Assembly (NCBI GenBank): GCA_004298435.1
Contig: SCSF01000025.1
Location: 1 to 49,533, forward strand
Direction of reading: 5' to 3'
Source of the DNA: Beijerinckiaceae bacterium
GTDB lineage: Bacteria; Pseudomonadota; Alphaproteobacteria; Rhizobiales; Beijerinckiaceae
DNA length: 49,533 nucleotides
This document shows, piece after piece, positions 7,662 through 15,139 of this stretch; within the stretch, counting starts at the first letter, position 1; each line of letters begins with the position of its first letter. The notes beneath the pieces were generated by a model. The model worked only from the letters and a program-made list of their open reading frames with translations. It was not told the DNA's origin and searched no databases. A program made the position numbers and the translations under genes.

Positions 7662-8090
7662 ATGTCACGGATGTCTGTATCGAATTCGCCCTTTCTGCTC
7701 GGCTTCGATGAGATCGAACGAGCCATAGAACGGGTCACTCGAACCGCATCGGACGGCTATCCGCCGTACAACATCGAGCGAATCGCCAAGACCGAGGATC
7801 AGGCCGAAAGGCTGCGAATCACGCTTGCAGTTGCAGGCTTCACGAGTGCGCAGCTCCAGGTGACGATCGAGGAAGGCCAGCTCGTGATCCGTGGCCGCCA
7901 GCAGGAGGACAAGGAGCACCACTATCTTCACCGGGGAATCGCGGCGCGGCAATTCCAGCGTGTATTCCTCCTTGCAGAAGGAATGCAGGTTGCGGGCGCC
8001 GATCTTCAAAACGGCTTGCTTTCGGTCGATTTAATTCGACCTGAGCCGCAACGGATGGTCAAGAAAATCGATATCATCGTGCGTGACTGA
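7662..8090 (+). CDS. Small heat-shock protein Hsp20 (IbpA-like)
   Basis: A 142-residue class A small heat-shock protein that holds unfolded proteins for refolding. The N-terminus (SPFLLGFDEIERAI) is the IbpA-type start with a Phe-rich segment. The alpha-crystallin domain spans about residues 35-130, with YNIERI, LVIRGRQ and the strand LQNGLLSVDLIRPEP, where the family has the G-x-L motif. The C-terminal I-x-I-like tail (KKIDIIVRD) is present. Two in-frame ATGs (7662 and 7671) are possible and neither has a strong Shine-Dalgarno, which is common for genes under thermal translational control. A DUF1150 gene follows. Confidence 0.93.
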   Translation: MSRMSVSNSPFLLGFDEIERAIERVTRTASDGYPPYNIERIAKTEDQAERLRITLAVAGFTSAQLQVTIEEGQLVIRGRQQEDKEHHYLHRGIAARQFQRVFLLAEGMQVAGADLQNGLLSVDLIRPEPQRMVKKIDIIVRD

Positions 8091-8143
8091 ATGTGCGCAC
8101 ATCTAAGCGGGGCCTTATCGGACCGCGGGAAGGAGTGAAGACC

Positions 8144-8410
8144 ATGCTGAACGAGAACAAAACTCTGGCTTCCCCGCCCTTCAGCGAGGAACAATTCGCC
8201 CATCTTGGCGGCGGATCGCTTGCCTATCTGCGCGAGATCCGTTCCGAAGATGTGTCGCGGCTTTTCCCGCAGGCGCCGCCGGTCGAGCCCGGCCTTCAAC
8301 TATTCGCTTTGCTCGCAGCCGACGGCACGCCGATCGTCGTAACCGACACGCGCGATGCCGCGCTCGCCAACGCCTATGCGAATGAGCTGACCCCCGTCAG
8401 CTTGCATTAA
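8144..8410 (+). CDS. DUF1150 family protein
   Basis: An 88-residue small acidic protein matching the DUF1150 family (conserved FAHLGGGSLAYLREIRSED and PDGTPI/ADGTPIVVTDTRDAA segments). The family is of unknown biochemical function and is typical of alphaproteobacteria, where it sits directly after hsp20 as here. AAGGAG lies 8 nt before ATG 8144, so that start was chosen over the longer frame from 8093. It begins 53 nt after the hsp20 stop and is likely co-transcribed, hence possibly heat-induced. A stem without a T tract follows at 8437. Confidence 0.85.
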   Translation: MLNENKTLASPPFSEEQFAHLGGGSLAYLREIRSEDVSRLFPQAPPVEPGLQLFALLAADGTPIVVTDTRDAALANAYANELTPVSLH

Positions 8411-8436
8411 GCTGGCGCAAGCCTCCGGCCTGCCTC

Positions 8437-8456
8437 CTCCCGCTCCCTGGCGGGAG
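8437..8456 (+). terminator. Hairpin after the DUF1150 gene
   Basis: CTCCCGC (8437-8443) pairs with GCGGGAG (8450-8456) over a 6-nt loop. No T tract follows, so this is a possible weak or rho-assisted 3' end of the hsp20-DUF1150 unit. Confidence 0.3.
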
Positions 8457-8511
8457 TTAAGGCGGGCGGAGATGAACTCCCCATCTTCTCAGTGCTGAAA
8501 ACTGCTGCGCC

Positions 8512-8775
8512 TCAGCCTTCCTGAGCCTCGGCAGCCTGCCTTTGTTCTTTTTTCGCGTCTGGGAGGTTGCTGGATTTCAGTGCGGGAGAGGCCTCTTCCA
8601 CCGCAGGCTCGACCGGCTCAAAGCCAGGCACATCGTGCGGGGACACAACCGAAAATCCCGGGAGGCCGGCCGCAGGAGCAGCGGCGCTCCACAAACTCAG
8701 GGCGAGCAGAGAGGCGGCAAGCGTGAACGCAAGTTCGCGTCCGCGCCCTATTCGATCAAATTCCGAGGGTTTCAT
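8512..8775 (-). CDS. Small predicted exported protein, unknown
   Basis: An 87-residue protein that I do not recognise. A charged N-terminus (MKPSEFDRIGRGRE) precedes a hydrophobic helix at about residues 16-34 that ends in an AxA-like site (AAAPAAG). This suggests a signal peptide or a single anchor. The rest is Pro/Glu/Ala-rich and acidic, ending in Lys/Gln-rich sequence, with no domain. A purine-rich GGAGAGAAG lies about 6 nt before the ATG, which supports translation. It faces the hsp20-DUF1150 unit and is divergent from the creatininase-family gene. Confidence 0.5.
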   Translation of the reverse strand: MKPSEFDRIGRGRELAFTLAASLLALSLWSAAAPAAGLPGFSVVSPHDVPGFEPVEPAVEEASPALKSSNLPDAKKEQRQAAEAQEG

Positions 8776-8956
8776 CTGCTTCTTCTCTCCAGCAGATGAA
8801 GCTAGGCTCCATAAATTAAATGATTGGTGAAAAAGACCGCTTCAAAGAGGCGGGACCCGGATCAAAACAAACGTAAAGCTTGCGATTCCCGGATTGAGGC
8901 TTGAAGCTGCGCTTCGGCCGGGAAGAGGCCCGCCGCCAGAATAAGAGACGAGCCCC

Positions 8957-9769
8957 ATGCTGCCGACGCGTTTCTGGGCTGAAATGGCCTGGACCGACTT
9001 CAAGCCGGAGGAGATGGCCGAAACCATCGCGGTTCTGCCCGTGGCGGCCGTGGAGCAACACGGGCCTCATCTACCGCTCGGCGTCGATCTCTTCCTGATG
9101 CAAGGCTACATCGAGCGCGTTGCTGATCGCCTGCCGTCCGAACTGCCGGTGCTTTTCCTGCCCATCCAGTCCGTCGGCGCGTCGATTGAACATTGCGATT
9201 TTCCGGGCACGCTTTCGCTCTCCGCGGCGAGCCTGATGCGGGTGCTCGTCGAAATCGGAACATGCGTGCAGCGCGCCGGCTGCCGCAAACTGATCCTCCT
9301 TAACTCACATGGCGGCAACGTACCCCTGCTCGACAGCGTCGCGCATGAGCTTCGAGCCGAATGCGATATGTTCGTCGTCATGGCGACGTGGCATCGCTTT
9401 GGCTATCCGGACGGATTGTTCTCTGACGCGGAACTCGTGCATGGCATTCACGCCGGCGATATCGAGACATCCTTGATGCTGAGCTTTCGCCCCGATCTCG
9501 TCCGCATGGAGGAGGCCGGGGATTTCGAGTCCTCGAGCGCGGCGCTCGAAAGCGATTTCAACTGGCTCCGCGCAGGGCGGCCGACGGGCTTCGGCTGGAT
9601 GACGCAGGATCTTTCGGAAACCGGCGCCATGGGCAATGCCGCCGCCGCAACCGCCGAAAAAGGCGAAGCCTCCGCCGATTACGGCGTGACCGCTTTCATC
9701 GAGCTGTTGCAGGACGTAGAGGCTTTCGATCTCGACCGGCTGCGTAGCGGGCCGAAAGAGCTGGACTGA
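8957..9769 (+). CDS. Creatininase-family amidohydrolase
   Basis: A 270-residue protein of the creatininase/MftE fold, a binuclear metal hydrolase family acting on cyclic or linear amides. The metal-ligand motifs are present: VEQHGPHLPLGVD (Glu33, His35, Asp44), NSHGGN near residue 118, and HAGDIETS, whose Glu is the last ligand. Family members include creatinine amidohydrolase, FAPy deformylase and mycofactocin MftE. The neighbours (heat-shock genes on one side, a secreted unknown on the other) do not reveal the substrate, so no gene name is given. Confidence 0.88.
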   Translation: MLPTRFWAEMAWTDFKPEEMAETIAVLPVAAVEQHGPHLPLGVDLFLMQGYIERVADRLPSELPVLFLPIQSVGASIEHCDFPGTLSLSAASLMRVLVEIGTCVQRAGCRKLILLNSHGGNVPLLDSVAHELRAECDMFVVMATWHRFGYPDGLFSDAELVHGIHAGDIETSLMLSFRPDLVRMEEAGDFESSSAALESDFNWLRAGRPTGFGWMTQDLSETGAMGNAAAATAEKGEASADYGVTAFIELLQDVEAFDLDRLRSGPKELD

Positions 9770-9902
9770 CCCTCTGACACGCTCTTGTGTTTCGCAATCC
9801 TGCTGCAATAGCGCATTACTGCGCGCAACGCGCCGGGCGTGGCGGAGCAGCCATATCAGACGCATTTATTGCTTAAAAAAAATCATTGAGACAGGAGGGA
9901 CC

Positions 9903-10382
9903 ATGAAACGCATCGCGCAACTTGCCGCTTCGGTCTTGGTCTTGATCGGCCCAGGCCTCGGCATAAGGAGCAGCCACGCGCAACAAGCGCAGAAGCAAGA
10001 TCTTACAGCGGCGGGCCTATGGCTCGAATGGTACCGTCCGCACGAAGTTGTTATCTGGAAAATCCAGCAAGTGGGCGATGAATTCGAAGCGTCAATCATC
10101 GAAAGCATCCGGCCGTCGCCGGCTCATCTCGCGCCCGATGTGATCGAGCCGAAAGAGCCAGGCAAATTTGATATTCGTCATCTGAAGCGCCACGGCTTGA
10201 TCTATGAGGGCGGCGAACTCCTCAGCCCACATGGGCGCGTCGCCGATATCAAAATCACTTTGTCTCCCAACGGAGAAACGGGCGTTATGGATGAGAGCAA
10301 TTTCGGTTCGATGGTCAACGGCGCGCGCAAGCCAGACGCGAATGCATACAGTGAATCAAGCGGGCTCGCGCGGCTGGAGTGA
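9903..10382 (+). CDS. Secreted protein of unknown function
   Basis: A 159-residue protein. The Sec signal peptide spans residues 1-26 and ends SSHA before QQAQ. The mature part begins with the segment LTAAGLWLEWYRPHEVVIWK and has a beta-rich look, with repeated hydrophobic strands (EASIIESI, GLIYEGGELLSPHGRVADIKITLS). No catalytic motif is visible and I do not recognise the family. AGGAGG ends 5 nt before ATG 9903, a strong ribosome binding site. A repeat cluster begins 9 nt after its stop. Confidence 0.6.
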   Translation: MKRIAQLAASVLVLIGPGLGIRSSHAQQAQKQDLTAAGLWLEWYRPHEVVIWKIQQVGDEFEASIIESIRPSPAHLAPDVIEPKEPGKFDIRHLKRHGLIYEGGELLSPHGRVADIKITLSPNGETGVMDESNFGSMVNGARKPDANAYSESSGLARLE

Positions 10383-10391
10383 TAAGGAGCC

Positions 10392-10549
10392 GTCATTGCG
10401 AGTCGAAGGCGAAGCAATCCTGTTTTCCCAAGCCTGCCCGTCATGCGCGGGCTTGACCCGCGCATCCAGGAACGATCCTGGAGAGTGACGATCAGTTTCG
10501 AGACTCAACCGCTGGCGTTTGGATGCGCGGATCAAGTCCGCGCATGACG
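10392..10549. repeat. Mosaic of palindromic intergenic repeats
   Basis: Positions 10392-10420 (GTCATTGCGAG to GAAGCAATCC) are a half copy of the element at 5503. Next comes an inverted pair of another family: GTCATGCGCGGGCTTGAC... at 10440-10468 and its complement starting TGGATGCGCGG at 10520, ending near 10549. Both arms also contain short self-complementary stems. Between them, TCCAGGA/TCCTGGA (10465-10471 and 10476-10482) forms another hairpin. The right arm overlaps the 3' end of the minus-strand small gene at 10492-10797. Confidence 0.8.
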
Positions 10550-10797
10550 AGCGGGACGTGGGCAGCAGGCGCTCGATGAACCCGGTGCTTACGCGTTGCG
10601 CAATAACGTGCCGCAAACTCTCTCGCCTTTTCCTCGATACAGGCGGTGCTGCAAAACTCTTCATAACGCGCGCGCAATGCGGAAAGGAACTTACCGGATA
10701 TGTCTTCGAACGACTCTATCTTTTCCCGGCTTATGCCAGCCGCAATGTCATTGTATAATACATTCAGTTTGAGCCTCTCCACTTCGAAATTGCACAT
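10492..10797 (-). CDS. Small protein of unknown function with repeat-derived C-terminus
   Basis: A 101-residue protein that I do not recognise. A strong GGAGG lies 6 nt before ATG 10797. The first 65 or so residues (MCNFEVERLKLNVLYNDIAA..., predicted largely helical) look like a genuine protein with three Cys residues. The last 22 or so residues, including VMRGLDPRIQ, are encoded by the palindromic repeat arm at 10520-10549. Translated repeat arms commonly give RGLDPRI-type peptides. The original stop was therefore probably lost and the frame runs into the repeat. Confidence 0.55.
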   Translation of the reverse strand: MCNFEVERLKLNVLYNDIAAGISREKIESFEDISGKFLSALRARYEEFCSTACIEEKAREFAARYCATRKHRVHRAPAAHVPLVMRGLDPRIQTPAVESRN

Positions 10798-10904
10798 GCC
10801 ATGCCTCCATCCGCGGGCTGTGCGCGAAGAATAAATATGAGGCCTGACGCTGCAAGATTTATCTTTTTCATTTAATCCAAATCGAAGCTGCGATTATCTC
10901 TGCG

Positions 10905-11363
10905 CTATAACGGTTTTTCATAGCAGAACGCTGCCGCGCCATCTTCGTAATAGTCTTCGATGCGGCCGCAACGGCAATAACCGTGGCTCTCGTAAAGCGC
11001 GATGGCGCGGCGGTTGCGACTGCGCACTTCAAGACACATGAGGTCAGCGCCGCGTTGGCGTGCGGCCCTCTCTCCCGCTTTCAGCAGAAGGCGCCCGAGA
11101 TTGCGGCCGCGAAAATCTGGCGCGATCGCAATCGAATAAAGCCGCGCGATGGCCGACCCTTTGCGAAAGGCGACGAGCGCATAGCCGGCGACCGAACCGC
11201 GTATCTCGGCCACAAGCACAACGGCGTTCGGTACGCGCAGGAAATAGCGCAGGCTTCGGCGCGAGAGCTGGTCGCTATCGAAGCACTGTGTTTCGATCGC
11301 AACGAGCGCGTCGAGATCGGAAGCGATTCCCTGACGGACAGGCACTCTTAATTCGCCCGCCAC
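10905..11363 (-). CDS. GNAT-family N-acetyltransferase
   Basis: A 152-residue GCN5-related acetyltransferase of RimI-like size and pattern. Motif A with the acetyl-CoA pyrophosphate loop is LYSIAIAPDFRGRNLGRLLL (RGRNLG in place of Q/RxxGxG/A), and motif B is ALYESHGYCRCGRIEDYYED. The C-terminus is close to that of RimI (S18 alanine acetyltransferase), but the typical partner TsaB is not adjacent, so RimI is not claimed. The start overlaps the last 16 nt of the upstream opgG-like gene, indicating translational coupling and one transcript. Confidence 0.85.
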   Translation of the reverse strand: MAGELRVPVRQGIASDLDALVAIETQCFDSDQLSRRSLRYFLRVPNAVVLVAEIRGSVAGYALVAFRKGSAIARLYSIAIAPDFRGRNLGRLLLKAGERAARQRGADLMCLEVRSRNRRAIALYESHGYCRCGRIEDYYEDGAAAFCYEKPL

Positions 11364-12967
11364 GGATAGGTCCAGGTTTCCGTCAGCGCTCTGATGCCGC
11401 TGCGCAGAAACGCGCGAAGATCCGCCGACTGTCCGCTCGCAAGATCGATATCCACGATGGCGCGGAACCCTTTCACATGCCGATTGGGCACGACGAACGA
11501 GCGCAATATGCGGCCCTGCGTCGTAGTCGCCACCACTTCGACCAGATGCGGATCCTTTGCATAATAAGCGAGATCGCCACCTGAGAAATCGATGATGAAA
11601 CGGCGCGAACCGGCCGGCGCAGGCTCAGGCGAGCCAAGTGCGTGCGCCGAGGTCTGGAAGGTATTTACAACACGGCCGTTCGGCGACAGCTTCGCGAAGG
11701 AGAGACTCGATGTGATGCGATAGCCAAAGCTGCGGCCAGGTTGCGGCATGTCCTTGGAGACGAAAGACGCAACGATATTGTCGTTCGCCTCATCGTTTGT
11801 CGCGAGTTCGACGAGTTCGACCGTCCCCTGCCCCCAATTATTGTGCGGCTCCACAAAATAACTCGGCCGCAGTTGATAGGCGAGATCGAGGTCCTGATAA
11901 TGATCGAAATTGCGATCGCGCTGCAACAGCCCGAATCCGCGCATGCTTTTATCCTGGAACGACGACACCTCGGCGTGCGGCGGGTTGCGCAACGGGCGCC
12001 AGATCCACTCGCCAGTGCTTGAGTGCAGAAGAAGCCCGTCCGAATCATGCAGTTCGCGGCGGAAGTCATCGGTGATGCGATGATCGTTCTCGCCGACGAA
12101 AAACATCGATGTCAGCGGCGCAAGGCCGAACTTCGCATTCGCCCTGCGCGGGAACAATGTGACCGTCGCCTCGACCGCCGTATCGACGCCTGGATAAAGA
12201 TCGAAACGATAGGCGCCGGTGACAGATGCGCCATCGAGCAGCGCATAGATCGTCACATGCGCCGTATCCGGAGGTGGCGCCACGATCCAGAATTCGCGGA
12301 AGATCGGAAATTCCTCCGAGCTCGTGCCCGCATCGACGGTGAGCCCGCGCGCCGACATGCCATAACGCTGCCCTCTGCCAAGGAAACGGAAATAGCTCGC
12401 GCCGAGGAAAGCGATAACCTCGTCATAGACATTCGGCGCGTTGAGCGGAAAATGCAGGCGGAACCCTGCAAAGCCGAGATTGATGGGCAGCGGCTTGTTG
12501 AACTTGGTGCGGCCATAGTCGAAGAGATTCGCGGCATAGGGAATCGGCGTCGCCATGCCGTCCTTGACGATATTGACGGTGACGGGCCAGTGATACAGAT
12601 GGCCGAGGTGAAACAATTGCAGCCTGAACATGCTGCCCGGCGTGTTCAGAAACGCCTTGTCAGGCCGGAACCGGATGTCGCGCCACGCATCGAAGTCGAG
12701 CTTGGCGATCGGTTCGGGCAGCGCGGGAGGCGTCGGATCATAGGGCGCGGTGGACAGCTCCCGGGCGCGGTGGACGACATCGTCATATTCGAACTTGAGA
12801 ACCGGCTTGGCGCTCGTCCCGCCTTGCGAAGCATCTTGCGCGAAAGCCGGGGCGGCCGCAGCGCCCGACGCGAACAACGTTCCGGCCGCGCCTGTCAGAA
12901 GCGGGCGCGCAACGACCGATTGAGCGAGAAGATATTGTGCCAGCGTGCGGCGGGTCAGTTCAGGCAT
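11348..12967 (-). CDS. opgG: Periplasmic glucan biosynthesis protein (OpgG/OpgD family)
   Basis: A 539-residue MdoG/OpgG-family protein, which acts in the periplasm on osmoregulated glucans. The N-terminal MPELTRRTLAQYLLAQ... with a following hydrophobic region and AFA-QD at about residue 43 reads as a twin-arginine signal. OpgD rather than OpgG uses Tat export, so a D-type identity is possible. Conserved family blocks follow: YDDVVHRARELS, WRDIRFRPDKAF, LFHLGHLY, FRLHFPLN, VAFLGASYFRFLGRGQRYGMSARGL (split here), and ASSYFVEPHNNWGQG-like RPSYFVEPHNNWGQGTVEL. ATG 12967 matches the signal peptide; the 13-codon extension upstream was rejected. No opgH is adjacent. Confidence 0.88.
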   Translation of the reverse strand: MPELTRRTLAQYLLAQSVVARPLLTGAAGTLFASGAAAAPAFAQDASQGGTSAKPVLKFEYDDVVHRARELSTAPYDPTPPALPEPIAKLDFDAWRDIRFRPDKAFLNTPGSMFRLQLFHLGHLYHWPVTVNIVKDGMATPIPYAANLFDYGRTKFNKPLPINLGFAGFRLHFPLNAPNVYDEVIAFLGASYFRFLGRGQRYGMSARGLTVDAGTSSEEFPIFREFWIVAPPPDTAHVTIYALLDGASVTGAYRFDLYPGVDTAVEATVTLFPRRANAKFGLAPLTSMFFVGENDHRITDDFRRELHDSDGLLLHSSTGEWIWRPLRNPPHAEVSSFQDKSMRGFGLLQRDRNFDHYQDLDLAYQLRPSYFVEPHNNWGQGTVELVELATNDEANDNIVASFVSKDMPQPGRSFGYRITSSLSFAKLSPNGRVVNTFQTSAHALGSPEPAPAGSRRFIIDFSGGDLAYYAKDPHLVEVVATTTQGRILRSFVVPNRHVKGFRAIVDIDLASGQSADLRAFLRSGIRALTETWTYPWRAN

Positions 12968-13050
12968 GATCTCTGGAACTTGTGAGTGGCGAGGACAACA
13001 ATTCAAGCGGAAGCCGCTTTGCTTCTGACAGCATCAGCACGGCTCAATTC

Positions 13051-13104
13051 TTGACGCATTTTCTTCACGCGAACCGGAAACCGCCTCGCTCGAAAACGCT
13101 ATAG
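13051..13104. repeat. CACGCGAACCGG-type intergenic repeat
   Basis: TTGACGCATTTTCTTCACGC, then GAACCGGAAACCGC and CTCGCTCGAAAACGCTATAG. A second copy with the same order of blocks is at 33089-33138, and a diverged one is at 5635-5680. Short repeats of this type are frequent in Hyphomicrobiales intergenic DNA. Their function is unknown. Confidence 0.7.
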
Positions 13105-13312
13105 TGGGTAGTCGCGTTTCAGGCGTCCGACAACCCTGTTGAAGCGCTCCTGCCCGCTTTACCGGACTTCGTGTCAGCGGCGTGGCGAACTTCCGGCGCT
13201 CCCTTTCATAGCTTCTCCCGCTGGCCGCTTCTTAACAAATGTTCAGAATTTGCGCTGCCGAGCCGTCACACATCGTCTCACTCGAGCGCTTTGGAGAACT
13301 TGAAAAAAACAC

Positions 13313-13340
13313 TTGTAATATCGGCGGATCTCCCTATCTT
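13313..13340 (+). promoter_or_regulatory. Candidate promoter of the odc transcript
   Basis: TTGTAA (13313-13318), a 16-nt spacer, and TATCTT (13335-13340). The predicted start near 13347 would give a leader of about 480 nt that includes the structured region 13383-13505. An alternative pair is TTGGAG (13291) with TAATAT (13316) and a 19-nt spacer. Confidence 0.35.
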
Positions 13341-13380
13341 CCGGGCTGCCCAAATCGCACGTGCCTGTGGTCGTGTGTCG

Positions 13381-13505
13381 AGCAGCGGGGATCCGGACAA
13401 GAGGCCGGTCAACCGCTGGTAAAAATCGGCAGCCGGAGGCGAACCGGCGAACCCCGCCAAACGGGGGACGCGACTTAAAGCAACGACGGACCGGGCTTTT
13501 TCGTC
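13381..13505 (+). ncRNA. Candidate speF-type leader RNA upstream of odc
   Basis: The region can fold as CAGCGG (13383-13388) with CCGCTG (13413-13418) enclosing CCGG/CCGG (13393-13396, 13405-13408). Two compact hairpins follow: GCCGG/CCGGC (13432-13436, 13444-13448) and CCCCG/CGGGG (13452-13456, 13462-13466). A T5 run is at 13497-13501. A conserved leader RNA called speF is known upstream of alphaproteobacterial ornithine decarboxylase genes, and position and density of structure fit it. I identify it from context and folding, not from a sequence-model match. Confidence 0.5.
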
Positions 13506-13829
13506 TCTGCCAGATTCCATACCTGGCGTACCGAAGAGGCTTGTCTTTCTTGCCGGGCGTGCGGAACGGGACCAATCCCATTCCAAGCGAAGGCCATGAC
13601 GCAACAGACGGCGGTTTGCTGTCTGGAGCTGCATGTCCGACGGCGCAGCATCTGATCGCTGGCAAAAGCCCGGGTTTTGCGACTCAGGCTTTGTCAATCG
13701 ATCGCGCATGGCGGCCGCATAAGGAAGCGATTGGCGTCTCCACAACGTCCATCGCCGTCCAGCACCGTCATTCACCCGAAGCTCGTTCGCACTGCGTGGA
13801 TTAATCCGCGCCTTCGTAGGGATGCCGCG

Positions 13830-14960
13830 ATGACTGACCGTATCCACGAATTCCTGCGCAACCGACGAGAGGATGGCCCTTGCCTCGTCCTCGATCTCGA
13901 CGTCGTGCGCGACAATTATACCGCCTTCGCCAGGGCATGGCCTGACACGCGCGTCTTCTATGCCGTCAAGGCCAATCCCGACCCGCAGATCCTTGATCTG
14001 TTGGCGCGCCTCGGCTCGTCCTTCGATACCGCCTCGGTGAACGAGATTGAGCTGGCGCTCGCCGCCGGCGCGACCGCGGATCGCATCAGCTATGGCAATA
14101 CGATCAAGAAGGAGCGGGACATCGCGCGCGCCTACGCGCTGGGCGTCCGCCTTTTTGCTGTCGATTGCGAAGCCGAGGTGGAGAAGATCGCCCGCGCCGC
14201 GCCCGGCTCGAAGGTGTTCTGCCGGCTTCTCTGCGACAACAGCGGCGCCGAATGGCCCCTGTCGCGCAAATTCGGCTGCGCGCCGGAACTCGCGCCGCGC
14301 GTGCTCGAGCATGCACATCGTCTCGGCCTCGTCGCCTATGGCCTCTCCTTTCATGTCGGCTCGCAGCAGCGTAATCCAAAAAGCTGGGACGCGAGCCTCA
14401 AGGCCGCAGTGACGATCTTCCGGGAATTGGCCGAGCGCGGCATAACCTTGCAAATGGTCAACCTCGGCGGCGGTTTCCCGACGCGCTATCTGAAGGAAGT
14501 GCCGGCGGTCAAGACCTATGCGCAGACGATCTTACGGGCGCTGCGCGAGCATTTCGGCAACCGTATTCCAGAGACGATCATCGAGCCCGGCCGCGGTATG
14601 GTTGGCAACGCCGGCATTATCGAGGCGGAGGTTGTGCTGATCTCCAAAAAGGCGGCGGACGACAAGCTGAAGTGGGTCTATCTCGACATCGGCAAGTTCA
14701 ACGGACTTGCCGAGACGATGGACGAGATGATCCGCTATCCGATCCGCACGCCGTTCGACGATCACGAACTGGAGCCCTGCGTCATCGCCGGGCCGTCTTG
14801 CGATTCGGTCGATGTTCTTTACGAACGGGAGCCTTATCTGCTGCCGGTCAGTCTCGAGATCGGCTGCAAAGTGCTGATCGAGGGCGCCGGCGCCTATACG
14901 ACGACCTATTCGACCGTCGGCTTCAACGGCTTCCCGCCGCTCAAATCCTATGTGATTTAA
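13830..14960 (+). CDS. odc: Ornithine decarboxylase, alanine-racemase fold
   Basis: A 376-residue PLP-dependent group IV (eukaryotic-type) ornithine/lysine decarboxylase that makes putrescine from ornithine. PLP lysine K47 is in FYAVKANP. Also visible are SFHVGSQ (His175), the glycine loop NLGGGFPTRY, the phosphate-binding IEPGRGMVGNAG, and GPSCDSVD, whose Cys324-Asp325 are the active-site pair contributed across the dimer. The ATG at 13830 is preferred to the long upstream frame because recognisable protein begins there. A GTAGGG lies upstream. The leader of several hundred nt is structured (13381-13505). Polyamine feedback through the leader is a reasonable inference. Confidence 0.93.
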   Translation: MTDRIHEFLRNRREDGPCLVLDLDVVRDNYTAFARAWPDTRVFYAVKANPDPQILDLLARLGSSFDTASVNEIELALAAGATADRISYGNTIKKERDIARAYALGVRLFAVDCEAEVEKIARAAPGSKVFCRLLCDNSGAEWPLSRKFGCAPELAPRVLEHAHRLGLVAYGLSFHVGSQQRNPKSWDASLKAAVTIFRELAERGITLQMVNLGGGFPTRYLKEVPAVKTYAQTILRALREHFGNRIPETIIEPGRGMVGNAGIIEAEVVLISKKAADDKLKWVYLDIGKFNGLAETMDEMIRYPIRTPFDDHELEPCVIAGPSCDSVDVLYEREPYLLPVSLEIGCKVLIEGAGAYTTTYSTVGFNGFPPLKSYVI

Positions 14961-14971
14961 ATGGCCGACCG

Positions 14972-15000
14972 GGAGGTCCGCGATCCGGACCGCGACCTCC
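14972..15000 (+). terminator. Hairpin after odc
   Basis: GGAGGTC-CGCG (14972-14982) pairs with CGCGACCTCC (14991-15000), leaving a single C bulge. It lies 12 nt after the odc stop. There is no T tract, so termination efficiency is uncertain. Confidence 0.45.
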
Positions 15001-15036
15001 AGTCCGCAGGAAGAAGCACACCAGATCACGTTACAT

Positions 15037-15063
15037 GCGTTCAGGTCGAATCGACCTGAACGC
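15037..15063. repeat. TTCAGGT/ACCTGAA perfect palindrome
   Basis: Thirteen-base arms starting GCGTTCAGGTCGA and ending TCGACCTGAACGC flank a single central A. A shorter relative, GCTCAGGTT/AACCTGAGC, is at 31034-31055. It lies in the gap between convergent odc and the ParA-like genes. It could serve as a bidirectional terminator stem or be a dispersed repeat. Confidence 0.6.
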
Positions 15064-15139
15064 TTACGCTCCTCGCAAAGACGCCAGTGCTCGCGTGAAA
15101 TAGAGCCGGAGTTCTTCTGCCCTCAGAATCCAAAGGCGT

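Larger units (their letters stand above)
13007..13346. other. Intergenic region between opgG and the odc leader
   Basis: No gene is supported. The opgG-like promoter (minus strand) should lie here. The region contains AAGCGG/CCGCTT (13007-13020), the dispersed repeat at 13051-13104, and a candidate promoter for the decarboxylase transcript at 13313-13340. Confidence 0.4.

Noticed and set aside
7560-7670. ROSE-like RNA thermometer before hsp20
   Set aside because: The family often has one in this order, but I could not find the short conserved UYGCU block pairing with a Shine-Dalgarno, so it is not annotated.
7281-7738. Two short minus-strand frames upstream of rpsU and over the hsp20 start
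   Set aside because: They have no ribosome binding site and no recognisable product, and one overlaps the predicted rpsU promoter and hairpin.
13278-14453. A 391-codon minus-strand frame opposite the decarboxylase and its leader
   Set aside because: It is antisense to conserved catalytic motifs of the decarboxylase and has no recognisable product.
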